A stretch of DNA of 64,000 nucleotides, from assembly GCA_041394705.1 (NCBI GenBank), contig JAWKHS010000019.1, forward strand, positions 62,001 through 126,000. The letters run 5' to 3'. The first letter of the stretch is position 1. Each line of letters begins with the position of its first letter. A model generated the notes under the pieces. It saw only the letters and a list, made by a program, of their open reading frames with translations. It was not told where the DNA came from and searched no databases. Source of the DNA: Vicinamibacterales bacterium. Its GTDB lineage: Bacteria > Acidobacteriota > Vicinamibacteria > Vicinamibacterales > UBA2999. Shown in pieces: positions 1 through 6,661 of this stretch. The translations under genes were made by a program, and so were the position numbers.

Positions 1-398
1 ATGATGGAGGTGGGCGTTTCCAGCCTGACAGCATCGGGTGCCAGCTTCGCGATGAGACCCGACACGTACGACAGGACGCCGCGCGCCAGCCGCACGCCGA
101 GGCTCAACTCCCCGTCCTGGGGCGCGAAGGCGAAGCGGGTGAGGGCCAGTTCGGTGTTCGGGCCGATCGAGAGGCGGGACTCGTCCTTCAGCATCACCGA
201 GAGCCGCCCGTCCGCGGCCGTCCGCAGGACGTCCGACGCGAAGACTTCGGCGCCGGGCGTCGCGGGTGTGACGTCCCCCGCCCTGACGATCGAGGCCGAA
301 CCGGTGGCCACCTTGATGCGTCCGGCAGCGGACTGCGCGGCGAGACTGCACGGGGCCGCGAGCAGGGCGGCTGCGGCGAGAAACACGGCACGTCGCAT
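1..398 (-). CDS. FecR-domain secreted protein, partial (3' part beyond window)
   Basis: The minus-strand frame opens with an ATG at 398 and runs off the left edge without a stop, giving 132 visible codons. Residues 1-21 form a Sec signal peptide (MRRAVFLAAAALLAAPCSLA, then AQS). The mature part has the FecR pattern: a G-A-S-I-V-R-A-G-D opening, then V-F-A-S-D-V-L-R-T, M-L-K-D-E-S-R-L-S-I-G and a hydrophobic L-A-L-T-R-F-A-F strand near residue 90. FecR domains are known as periplasmic signal-binding folds in surface signalling and also occur in stand-alone secreted proteins. No anti-sigma N-terminus or transmembrane segment precedes the domain, so a secreted stand-alone FecR protein is likelier than a sigma regulator. 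The start is well supported by the signal peptide; the C-terminal architecture cannot be seen. Confidence 0.75.
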   Translation of the reverse strand, partial: MRRAVFLAAAALLAAPCSLAAQSAAGRIKVATGSASIVRAGDVTPATPGAEVFASDVLRTAADGRLSVMLKDESRLSIGPNTELALTRFAFAPQDGELSLGVRLARGVLSYVSGLIAKLAPDAVRLETPTSI

Positions 399-490
399 GG
401 TGTGATGTCCGGGAGGGGCCCTCAGCATAGCAGTCACGGAACCTTTCGGAGAGCTGCGCGGTATTCTGTGGGCAGGAAGGAGCCACGCCG

Positions 491-1105
491 CTGGACGGAG
501 ACCAACTGCTCGAGATGTTCGTTCGGGGCGCCCTCGGCCGATCCGGACGCAAGCGCGCGCGCCGGGCCCAGCGCTTCCTGGGCGGCGGCGGCGGGTTCCT
601 GACCGCCAGCACGGTGATGGCGGCAGTGGGTGTCGCGTGGGGCCTCTACGACTCCATGCGCGCCGAACAGTCCGGCGCCGCGGCGTCCGGCGGCACGACC
701 GGCAGCCCCGTGGCGGTGCCGTCGCTCGTCCTGCCGCCGAGCGTCGCGCGGGTGGTGCGTCTGGCCGTGTCGGCCGCGTCCGCGGACGGCACGTTGAGCG
801 ACGCCGAGCGGGCGGCCATCCTGGCCGAGGCCGCCAAGGCCGGCGTCGAGGCCCCGACCGACCTCGAGCTCACCGCCCGGCGGCCGCTCGCCGAGATCGT
901 CGCCGGCGTGACGGGCGATGCCGAGCGCCGCGACCTCTACGTGCTCGCCTTCACGATCGTGCGGGCGGACGAGGGCGTGTCCGGCGCCGAGCGGATCTAC
1001 CTGGCCCAGCTCGCGCATGCCCTCGGCCTGGCGCCGGAGGCGGCGGCCGCCATCGAGCGTGAGACCGCCGCCGCCATCGACGGCGCCGGCCCGGCGCCCG
1101 CCTAG
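491..1105 (+). CDS. DUF533 / TerB-like protein with N-terminal membrane segment
   Basis: About 204 residues of unknown function. The C-terminal 120 residues match the DUF533/TerB-like helical fold: A-A-S-A-D-G-T-L-S-D-A-E-R, then D-L-Y-V-L-A-F-T-I-V and A-E-R-I-Y-L-A-Q-L-A. A Gly-rich hydrophobic stretch near residues 30-50 looks like one membrane segment. The first in-frame ATG is at 515, but it has no ribosome binding site. The in-frame CTG at 491 is preceded by GGAAGGAG (475-482) at 8 nt and gives an N-terminus reading MDGDQLLEMFVRG, which resembles the usual start of this family, so I chose CTG with moderate certainty. No GTG or TTG lies between the upstream stop at 428-430 and 491. Confidence 0.75.
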   Translation: MDGDQLLEMFVRGALGRSGRKRARRAQRFLGGGGGFLTASTVMAAVGVAWGLYDSMRAEQSGAAASGGTTGSPVAVPSLVLPPSVARVVRLAVSAASADGTLSDAERAAILAEAAKAGVEAPTDLELTARRPLAEIVAGVTGDAERRDLYVLAFTIVRADEGVSGAERIYLAQLAHALGLAPEAAAAIERETAAAIDGAGPAPA

Positions 1106-1194
1106 ATCACGTACCCTTCCACCGTGTCATCGGGCGGCTCGCGCGGCGCGGCGCGGGCCGACGGCCTTACCTGCCGCGCCAGGAGACGACAGCG

Positions 1195-2217
1195 ATGCAG
1201 GGCGTGCAGCAGTGGTACATGGCCATCGGCGGCCACCAGGTGGGGCCGGTCGCGCAGGAAGAGATCCTGGCGAACCTCCGGAACGGCAGCATCGACAGGA
1301 ACACCCTGGTCTTCACCTCGGGCATGGCGAACTGGCAGGCCGTGAAGGACGTGCCCGCCTTCCAGCCGTTTCTCGACGGCGGGGCCGCCACAGGGGCCGC
1401 GCCGCTGCCGCCGTCGGTGCCCGGCCGGCGCGCGCACGACATCGACTTCACGATCCACGGCAACGAGATGCAGTACGTCGAGGTCGAGCTCGATCCGGGC
1501 GAAGCGGCCGTCGCCGAGGCCGGGGCGATGATGTACATGACCGAGGGGATCCAGCTCGAGACCATCTTCGGCGACGGCAGCAAGCAGCAGAGCGCGGGGG
1601 TCATGGATGCGCTGCTCGGGGCGGGCCGCCGCATCCTCACGGGTGAGAGCCTGTTCATGACCGTGTTCACGAACCAGGCGGGCGGCAAGCAGCGCGTGGC
1701 GTTCGCGGCGCCGTTCGCCGGCAAGATCCTGCCGATGGACCTGCGCGCCATCGGCGGTCACCTCATCTGCCAGAAGGACTCGTTCCTGTGCGCGGCCCGG
1801 GGCGTGTCGATCGGCATCGCGTTCCAGCGGAAGATCGGCGCGGGCCTGTTCGGTGGCGAGGGCTTCATCATGCAGAAGCTGGAGGGGGACGGACTCTGCT
1901 TCGTCCACGCCGGTGGGTCGGTTCACTCCCTCGACCTTGGGGCCGGCGAGACGCTGCGGGTGGACACCGGGTGCCTCGTGGCGCTGCAGCCGAGCGTGAC
2001 CTACGACATTCAGTTCGTCGGCAAGGTGAAGACGGCGCTGTTCGGCGGCGAGGGCCTGTTCTTTGCCACCCTGCGGGGGCCGGGCAAGGTGTGGCTCCAG
2101 TCGCTGCCCCTGAGCCGCCTGGCCGACCGGATCTACAAGGCCGCGCCGCAGACGGGCCGGCGCAAGGAGGAGGGGTCGGTGCTGGGCGGGCTCGGGGACC
2201 TGCTGGACGGGCGGTAG
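1195..2217 (+). CDS. GYF_2-AIM24 domain protein (TIGR00266 family)
   Basis: 340 residues. Residues about 6-55 form a GYF_2 domain (WYMAIGGHQVGPV, then an acidic helix and W-Q-A-V). Residues about 82-310 are an AIM24/TIGR00266 beta domain, recognised by the V-E-V-E-L-D-P-G-E-A core, the repeated L-F-G-G-E-G motifs (near 224 and 283) and G-R-R-I-L-T-G-E-S. The AIM24 family is widespread and named after a mitochondrial biogenesis factor; its bacterial role is not established. GYF_2 domains usually bind proline-rich peptides, so a scaffold role is plausible. There is no signal peptide. The start follows an AGGAGA site at about 7 nt. No obvious operon partner is present: the DUF533 gene ends 89 nt upstream. 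Confidence 0.85.
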   Translation: MQGVQQWYMAIGGHQVGPVAQEEILANLRNGSIDRNTLVFTSGMANWQAVKDVPAFQPFLDGGAATGAAPLPPSVPGRRAHDIDFTIHGNEMQYVEVELDPGEAAVAEAGAMMYMTEGIQLETIFGDGSKQQSAGVMDALLGAGRRILTGESLFMTVFTNQAGGKQRVAFAAPFAGKILPMDLRAIGGHLICQKDSFLCAARGVSIGIAFQRKIGAGLFGGEGFIMQKLEGDGLCFVHAGGSVHSLDLGAGETLRVDTGCLVALQPSVTYDIQFVGKVKTALFGGEGLFFATLRGPGKVWLQSLPLSRLADRIYKAAPQTGRRKEEGSVLGGLGDLLDGR

Positions 2218-2297
2218 CGCGGCCGCTGCCCGGCGGCCGCCGGCCCTGGGCCGCGTTCCTTGCTCATTTCCAGGGCCGGCAGGCTAAGATCGCGCGC

Positions 2298-3284
2298 ATG
2301 CGTGCATTTCGCGTCTTCTTCGCCGCGGCCCTCCTCGTGGCCGCGGCCCTGCCGGGGTTCGCCCAGCCCCGTACCGCCGACATCGACAAGCGCGGGCTCA
2401 AGCGGTCGGATTTCCCCCGCCTCGGCAAGATCGCCGAGAACGTTTACACGTTCGAGGGGATCCATCCCCCCAACTTCACGACCGTCAGCCTGATCGTGGT
2501 GGGACGCGACGGCGTGCTCGTGGCCGACGGGCAGGGCTCCCCGGGCGAGACGCAGGCGATGCTCGACGCCATCAAGACGGTCACGGACACGCCCGTGCGC
2601 TGGTACGTGTTCGGCTCCGACCACGGGGACCACACCGGCGGCAACTCGGTGCTGCCGAAGGACATCACGTTCATCGTGCACCCGAACTCCCGGGCGCAGC
2701 TGGAGCGCGATGCGGCCACCGTGATGGGACGCAACCTGAAGGCCGTGGCCGACGCCCTGACGAAGGGGGCCACGCCTCCCACGCCGCGCCCCCCGGTCAT
2801 CGTGCCCGCGGAGGCGATGACCGGCGATCGCCAGACGGTGGACGTCGGCGGGATGGAGGTGCAGGTCCTCTTCCTGGGCCGCGCGCACACCGGCGGCGAC
2901 CTGAACGTCTACCTGCCGAAGCAGCGCATCCTGTTCATGAGCGAGGTCTACCTGAACCGCGTGTTCCCGGCCATGCGCTCCGCGTATCCGAGCGAGTGGG
3001 TGAAGGCGATCGACCGGGCGCTGGCCATGGACGTCGATCGCTACATTCCGGGGCACGGCTTCATCGAGGAGCCGAAGGTCGCCCGCGAGGAGCTGGTCGA
3101 GTACCAGAAGGCGCTCCAGTACGTGATTGGCGAGGTGCGGCGGCTGCACCGCCTCGACCTGTCGCCGGAGGACGCCGTGAAGCAGGCCAACTGGGGGCCC
3201 TACGCGGACTGGATGCTCGCCGACCAGCAGAGCGTCATCGCGATCCGCAAGGTCTACGAAGAACTCGAAGGCACGCTGAAGTGA
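2298..3284 (+). CDS. secreted MBL-fold metallohydrolase with altered zinc motif
   Basis: 328 residues with a signal peptide (1-22, cleaved after GFA). The body is a metallo-beta-lactamase fold: V-S-L-I-V-V-G-R-D-G-V-L-V-A-D, the zinc loop at 107-112, a third ligand in R-A-H-T-G-G-D and the late P-G-H-G histidine. The canonical H-x-H-x-D-H motif reads S-D-H-G-D-H, so the first zinc histidine is replaced by serine. The other ligands are present. The substrate cannot be told. The ATG at 2298 has no Shine-Dalgarno, but a TAAGAT hexamer ends 7 nt upstream, which suggests a leaderless mRNA. It overlaps the next gene by GTGA. Family membership is certain, activity is not. Confidence 0.85.
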   Translation: MRAFRVFFAAALLVAAALPGFAQPRTADIDKRGLKRSDFPRLGKIAENVYTFEGIHPPNFTTVSLIVVGRDGVLVADGQGSPGETQAMLDAIKTVTDTPVRWYVFGSDHGDHTGGNSVLPKDITFIVHPNSRAQLERDAATVMGRNLKAVADALTKGATPPTPRPPVIVPAEAMTGDRQTVDVGGMEVQVLFLGRAHTGGDLNVYLPKQRILFMSEVYLNRVFPAMRSAYPSEWVKAIDRALAMDVDRYIPGHGFIEEPKVAREELVEYQKALQYVIGEVRRLHRLDLSPEDAVKQANWGPYADWMLADQQSVIAIRKVYEELEGTLK

Positions 3285-3706
3285 CCAGCCAGTCGGCCGC
3301 CAACCACGCGCACCACCCGGTGCCCACCTACGTCGCCTCGGTGCTCTGGCTGGCCGCGGTCGTGCTGCTCGCGGGGGATCCCTGGTTCGGCGGGAACACG
3401 CACGACCCGGGCGTGATCCTGCTGGCGCTGTCGCTCTTCTTCGTCATCGGCATGAGCCGGTGGTACACGGTGAAGCTCCAGGACCGCATCATCCAGCTCG
3501 AGATGCTGGTGCGGTGCGCGCGCGTGCTGCCCGCGGGCGACGACGAGCTCCTGACCCAGCTGTCCCCCAAGCAGATCGTGGCGCTGCGCTTCGCCTCCGA
3601 CGAGGAGCTCGGCGCGCTGCTGCACCGCGCCGTGCGCGAGCAGATGACGCCGGGCGCGATCAAGCAGGCCATCACGAAGTGGCGGCCGGACTACCTGCGC
3701 ACCTGA
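3281..3706 (+). CDS. small two-helix membrane protein, DUF6526-like
   Basis: 141 residues starting at a GTG that overlaps the stop codon of the MBL gene (GTGA), so it is translationally coupled to it. Two hydrophobic segments (about residues 18-31 and 44-58) are followed by a soluble C-terminal helical part with L-T-Q-L-S-P-K-Q-I-V-A-L-R-F-A-S-D-E-E-L and a terminal I-K-W-R-P-D-type ending. That pattern is what I recall for DUF6526 proteins, which have no known function. The overlap hints that both proteins act together, but nothing in the sequence says how. Confidence 0.7.
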   Translation: MTSQSAANHAHHPVPTYVASVLWLAAVVLLAGDPWFGGNTHDPGVILLALSLFFVIGMSRWYTVKLQDRIIQLEMLVRCARVLPAGDDELLTQLSPKQIVALRFASDEELGALLHRAVREQMTPGAIKQAITKWRPDYLRT

Positions 3707-3723
3707 CGCCGGGCCTGCCGAGG

Positions 3724-4281
3724 ATGGCGCGCTTCCAGCCACCGGACGAGTCCTCGCTCACCGACCGCCAGCGGGCGATCGCCGGCCGCGTGCGGGCGGG
3801 GCGCCGTGGCACGGTGCCGGCCAACGTCGTCGCCTGGCTGCCGAGTCCCGACCTGGCCGACCGGGCCGCGCACCTCGGCGAGTTCGTCCGCTATGGCACG
3901 TCGCTGTCGCCGGCCCAGTCCGAGGTCGCGATCCTGGTGGTGGCCAGGCACTGGGGGTGCGAGTACGAGTGGGCGGTCCATGCCGGTGAGGCCGCGCGGG
4001 CCGGCGTGCCCGCCGCGGTCATCGACGCCATCGGCCGCGCCGCCGATCCGGCGCTTGCCGGCACGGACGGGGTCGTGGCGGCGTTCGCCGCGGCCCTCGT
4101 GGCCTCGGGCCGGGTGGACGACGCGGTGCACGAGGCGGCGCTCCGGGCGCTCGGGGCGGCCGGGGTGGCGGACCTCATCGGGATCGTCGGCTACTACACG
4201 CTCGTGGCGTTCACGTTGAACGCCAACGAGGTTCCCGCGCCTCCGGACAGTCCCAGACTTCCACCCCTCGGCCCGGGGTGA
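3724..4281 (+). CDS. carboxymuconolactone decarboxylase (CMD) family protein
   Basis: 185 residues. The CMD/AhpD helical core is visible at 55-85: L-S-P-A-Q-S-E-V-A-I-L-V-V-A-R-H-W-G-C followed by E-Y-E-W-A-V-H-A-G-E-A. The peroxidatic C-x-x-C of AhpD is absent (it reads C-E-Y-E), while the histidine is kept, so it resembles the decarboxylase or uncharacterised branch rather than an alkylhydroperoxidase. It starts 17 nt after the preceding gene and may be read with it. Substrate unknown. Confidence 0.85.
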   Translation: MARFQPPDESSLTDRQRAIAGRVRAGRRGTVPANVVAWLPSPDLADRAAHLGEFVRYGTSLSPAQSEVAILVVARHWGCEYEWAVHAGEAARAGVPAAVIDAIGRAADPALAGTDGVVAAFAAALVASGRVDDAVHEAALRALGAAGVADLIGIVGYYTLVAFTLNANEVPAPPDSPRLPPLGPG

Positions 4282-4297
4282 CGCCGCCGGCCCGCGC

Positions 4298-4531
4298 TCA
4301 CCAGAGCGCGGCCTTCATGCGGGCGATGGCGATCTCCACGCCGGCCAGATCGGCCAGGACCTGTTCGGCCTCGGCGATGGTCTGCGCCAGGGTCTCTCCG
4401 GGCGGGGCACCGCCGCGCTTCACCTCCCACGCGAGGTCGCGCGTGGTCTCGGCGCAGGCCCGGCAGATCGCCAGGGTCCGCTCATGGGCGTCGATGAGGC
4501 CCTGTACCTCGCGTCGTTCGTCGTCGGTCAT
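4298..4531 (-). CDS. small acidic helical hypothetical protein
   Basis: 77 residues, predicted mostly alpha-helical, with two cysteines in C-R-A-C near residues 23-26 and a hydrophilic sequence without signal peptide. I do not recognise a family. Support for a real gene comes from its own promoter: TTGGCC, 17 nt, TACAAT on the minus strand ends 9 nt before the ATG, so the message would be almost leaderless. It converges with the CMD gene. Confidence 0.55.
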   Translation of the reverse strand: MTDDERREVQGLIDAHERTLAICRACAETTRDLAWEVKRGGAPPGETLAQTIAEAEQVLADLAGVEIAIARMKAALW

Positions 4532-4540
4532 CGCCGTGCG

Positions 4541-4569
4541 ATTGTACGAGGCCCCGGCGCCCGGGCCAA
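4541..4569 (-). promoter_or_regulatory. sigma70-type promoter of the 77-residue protein gene
   Basis: On the minus strand a -35 TTGGCC (4564-4569) and a -10 TACAAT (4541-4546) are spaced by 17 nt. The -10 ends 9 nt before the ATG, which predicts a leader of only about 2-4 nt. The same TACAAT -10 with 17-nt spacing recurs before two of the TonB receptor genes. Confidence 0.55.
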
Positions 4570-4668
4570 CGCGCCGGGAGGCGGCGGCCGTTTGACAACG
4601 CCGCCCGGTTTCTCCATGCTCTCGTCGATTTTCGCGGGGACGCCCACCCGCCTGGAGAGGAGGCCGTC

Positions 4669-6438
4669 ATGGTCCGTCGAGTGATTCTCGGAGTTGCGCT
4701 GGCGGCGCTTGCCGTCCAGCCGCCGTCCGCGCAGACCGTCAGCTGGCGGCCCACGATCATGGGCACGCACGGGATGGTGGCGGCGGGGCACCCCCTGGCC
4801 GCGGAAGTCGGTATGCGCGTGCTGAAGGCTGGGGGCAACGCCGTGGACGCGGCCGTGGCCGCCTGGGCCATTCAGGGGCAGGTCGAGCCCGGTATGACCG
4901 GCCTGGGCGCCGACATGTTCGCCCTGGTGTATCTCGCGAAGACCAAGGACGTGAAGTTCATCAACGGGACCGGGTTCGCGCCGAAGGCCGCGACCATCGA
5001 CTACTACAACAGCCGCGGCGGCATGCCCGACGACAGCGGGCTGTCCATTGCGGTTCCCGGCGCGGTGGGCGGCGCGTCGCTCCTGCTGCAGAAGTACGGC
5101 ACCAAGTCGATGGCCGACGTGCTCGCCCCGGCCATCGAGGTGGCCGAACAGGGCTACGCGATCTCCGAGGGGCTGGCCCGCGGCCTGGAGGGCGCGAAGG
5201 CCAAGCTCGCCAAGCATCCGGGCTCGACGAAGATCTGGTTCTCGGGCGGCCGGCCACTGGTGATGGGCGATGTCGTGAAGAACCCGGACCTGGCGCGGAC
5301 GCTCCGCGCGATCGCCGCGAGCGGCCCGGACGGCTTCTACAAGGGGCCCGTCGCGAAGGCGCTCGTCGCCGGGATGCAGGCCCACGGCGGCATCATCACG
5401 GAGGAAGACCTGGCCGCGTACCAGGCGTTCGAGGACGCGCCCATCTCGGTGAACTACCGCGGGTACGACGTCTACGAGTGCCCCCCGAACTCGCAGGGCT
5501 TCACCATGCTGTACGCGCTGAACCTGCTGGAAGGGTTCAACCTGCGCTACATGGGCCACAACAGCGCGCCGTACCTGCACGTCGTGACCGAGTCGCTGAA
5601 GCTCGCGTTTGCCGACCGCAACAAGTACGTGGCCGATCCGAAGTTCACGCCGGACATCCCGATGAAGGAGATGCTGTCGAAGGAGTACGCGGCCAAGCGC
5701 CGCGCGCTCATCGATCCCGACCACGCCTTCGCCGGGGAGCCGCCCTATGGCGATCCGCGCACGGGCGCCGCCTCGACCTCCGGCCAGCCGATGGCGTACG
5801 CCGCGCCCGGGGCCGTGCCGGGCGTGGTGAACGAGTGGGATCCGGACAAGGTCATCAACCTTACGACGTACCTGACGGTGGTCGACAAGGACCACAACAT
5901 GGTGTCGATGACGTCGAGCCTGCTGAGCGGCTTCGGCAGCGGCCTGGTGCCCGAGGGCACGGGCGTGATGATGAACGACCGGATGAAGTACTTCTACCTC
6001 GATCCGTCGGACGTCAACTCGCTGCAGCCCATGAGGCGCGTCCGCCAGACGATCAACCCGGCCATGGCGCTCAAGGACGGCATGCCCGTCGTGTCCTTCG
6101 GCACGCCCGGCGCGGACACCCAGCCGCAGACGCAGCTCCAGTTCTTCCTGAACTACATCGAGTTCGGCATGACCGTGCAGGAGGCCCTCGAGCAGCCGAC
6201 CGTCATCAGCACGGCCTTCCGCAGCTCCTACTACCCGCACGCGGTGGACGGCACGCTGCTGACGCCGACGATGCTGCCCGATCACGTGAAGGCCGGCCTG
6301 GCCCGGCTGGGCCACAGGCTGGACCTGCGCGACGCCCGGGGCGTCGGTTCGGTGAAGGCCATCGCCATCCACCCGAAGACGGGCGTCCTGATGGGCGGCG
6401 TCAGTCCGACGGGGGACAGTTACGTGATGGGGTGGTAG
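4669..6438 (+). CDS. gamma-glutamyltransferase-family Ntn hydrolase
   Basis: 589 residues with a signal peptide (about 1-21, ending P-P-S-A-Q), so probably periplasmic. It is an Ntn-hydrolase precursor that self-cleaves before a catalytic threonine. The candidate nucleophile is T399 in N-L-T-T-Y-L-T-V-V-D, aligned with T-T-H-Y-S-V-V-D of classic GGT. The large subunit shows G-G-N-A-V-D-A-A-V-A-A (about 55-65) and the small subunit shows G-T-G-V-M-M-N-D-R-M. The glycine pair of the oxyanion hole that usually reads G-S-P-G-G is G-T-P-G-A, so glutathione may not be the true substrate; acylase-type relatives exist. A second, more canonical paralogue lies at 59.6-61.3 kb. The start follows GGAGAGGAGG. 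Confidence 0.88.
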   Translation: MVRRVILGVALAALAVQPPSAQTVSWRPTIMGTHGMVAAGHPLAAEVGMRVLKAGGNAVDAAVAAWAIQGQVEPGMTGLGADMFALVYLAKTKDVKFINGTGFAPKAATIDYYNSRGGMPDDSGLSIAVPGAVGGASLLLQKYGTKSMADVLAPAIEVAEQGYAISEGLARGLEGAKAKLAKHPGSTKIWFSGGRPLVMGDVVKNPDLARTLRAIAASGPDGFYKGPVAKALVAGMQAHGGIITEEDLAAYQAFEDAPISVNYRGYDVYECPPNSQGFTMLYALNLLEGFNLRYMGHNSAPYLHVVTESLKLAFADRNKYVADPKFTPDIPMKEMLSKEYAAKRRALIDPDHAFAGEPPYGDPRTGAASTSGQPMAYAAPGAVPGVVNEWDPDKVINLTTYLTVVDKDHNMVSMTSSLLSGFGSGLVPEGTGVMMNDRMKYFYLDPSDVNSLQPMRRVRQTINPAMALKDGMPVVSFGTPGADTQPQTQLQFFLNYIEFGMTVQEALEQPTVISTAFRSSYYPHAVDGTLLTPTMLPDHVKAGLARLGHRLDLRDARGVGSVKAIAIHPKTGVLMGGVSPTGDSYVMGW

Positions 6439-6483
6439 GCGGCCGGGGACGGCAATCGACGCGGGTCTCGGGCCTCGGGTCTC

Positions 6484-6570
6484 GGGTCCCGGGTGTGGTG
6501 TCAGGGAGGTGTGGGGCCCAGGTGCGCCCCATGTGGCCTGGCGACTCGCACGTACCGGGCCCCGGGACCC
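6484..6570. repeat. GC-rich intergenic inverted repeat
   Basis: The 223-nt space between the convergent gamma-glutamyltransferase-family and TonB receptor genes begins with short tandem CTCGGGT-like units (about 6463-6493). It also contains a perfect 10-bp inverted pair GGGTCCCGGG (6484-6493) and CCCGGGACCC (6561-6570). There is no T tract, so it is not an obvious terminator. It is likely a degenerate short intergenic repeat. Function unknown. Confidence 0.4.
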
Positions 6571-6606
6571 GGGCCCCGAACCCCGGATCGACCACAGCGA
6601 AAAAGG

Positions 6607-6642
6607 ACGAGGGGCGGGAGCCATCGCCCCCGCCCCTCGTCA
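6607..6642 (-). terminator. Rho-independent terminator of TonB receptor gene 1
   Basis: A perfect 13-bp stem (6607-6619 with 6630-6642) encloses a 10-nt loop. Read on the minus strand the hairpin follows the receptor stop codon by 19 nt and is followed by six U residues (6600-6605). It could also stop readthrough of the plus-strand gamma-glutamyltransferase-family transcript. Confidence 0.85.
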
Positions 6643-6661
6643 TGCCCCGCGCTGGCGCGCG

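Noticed and set aside
3724..4281. AhpD alkylhydroperoxidase
   Set aside because: The second cysteine of C-x-x-C is missing, so only CMD-family membership is supported.
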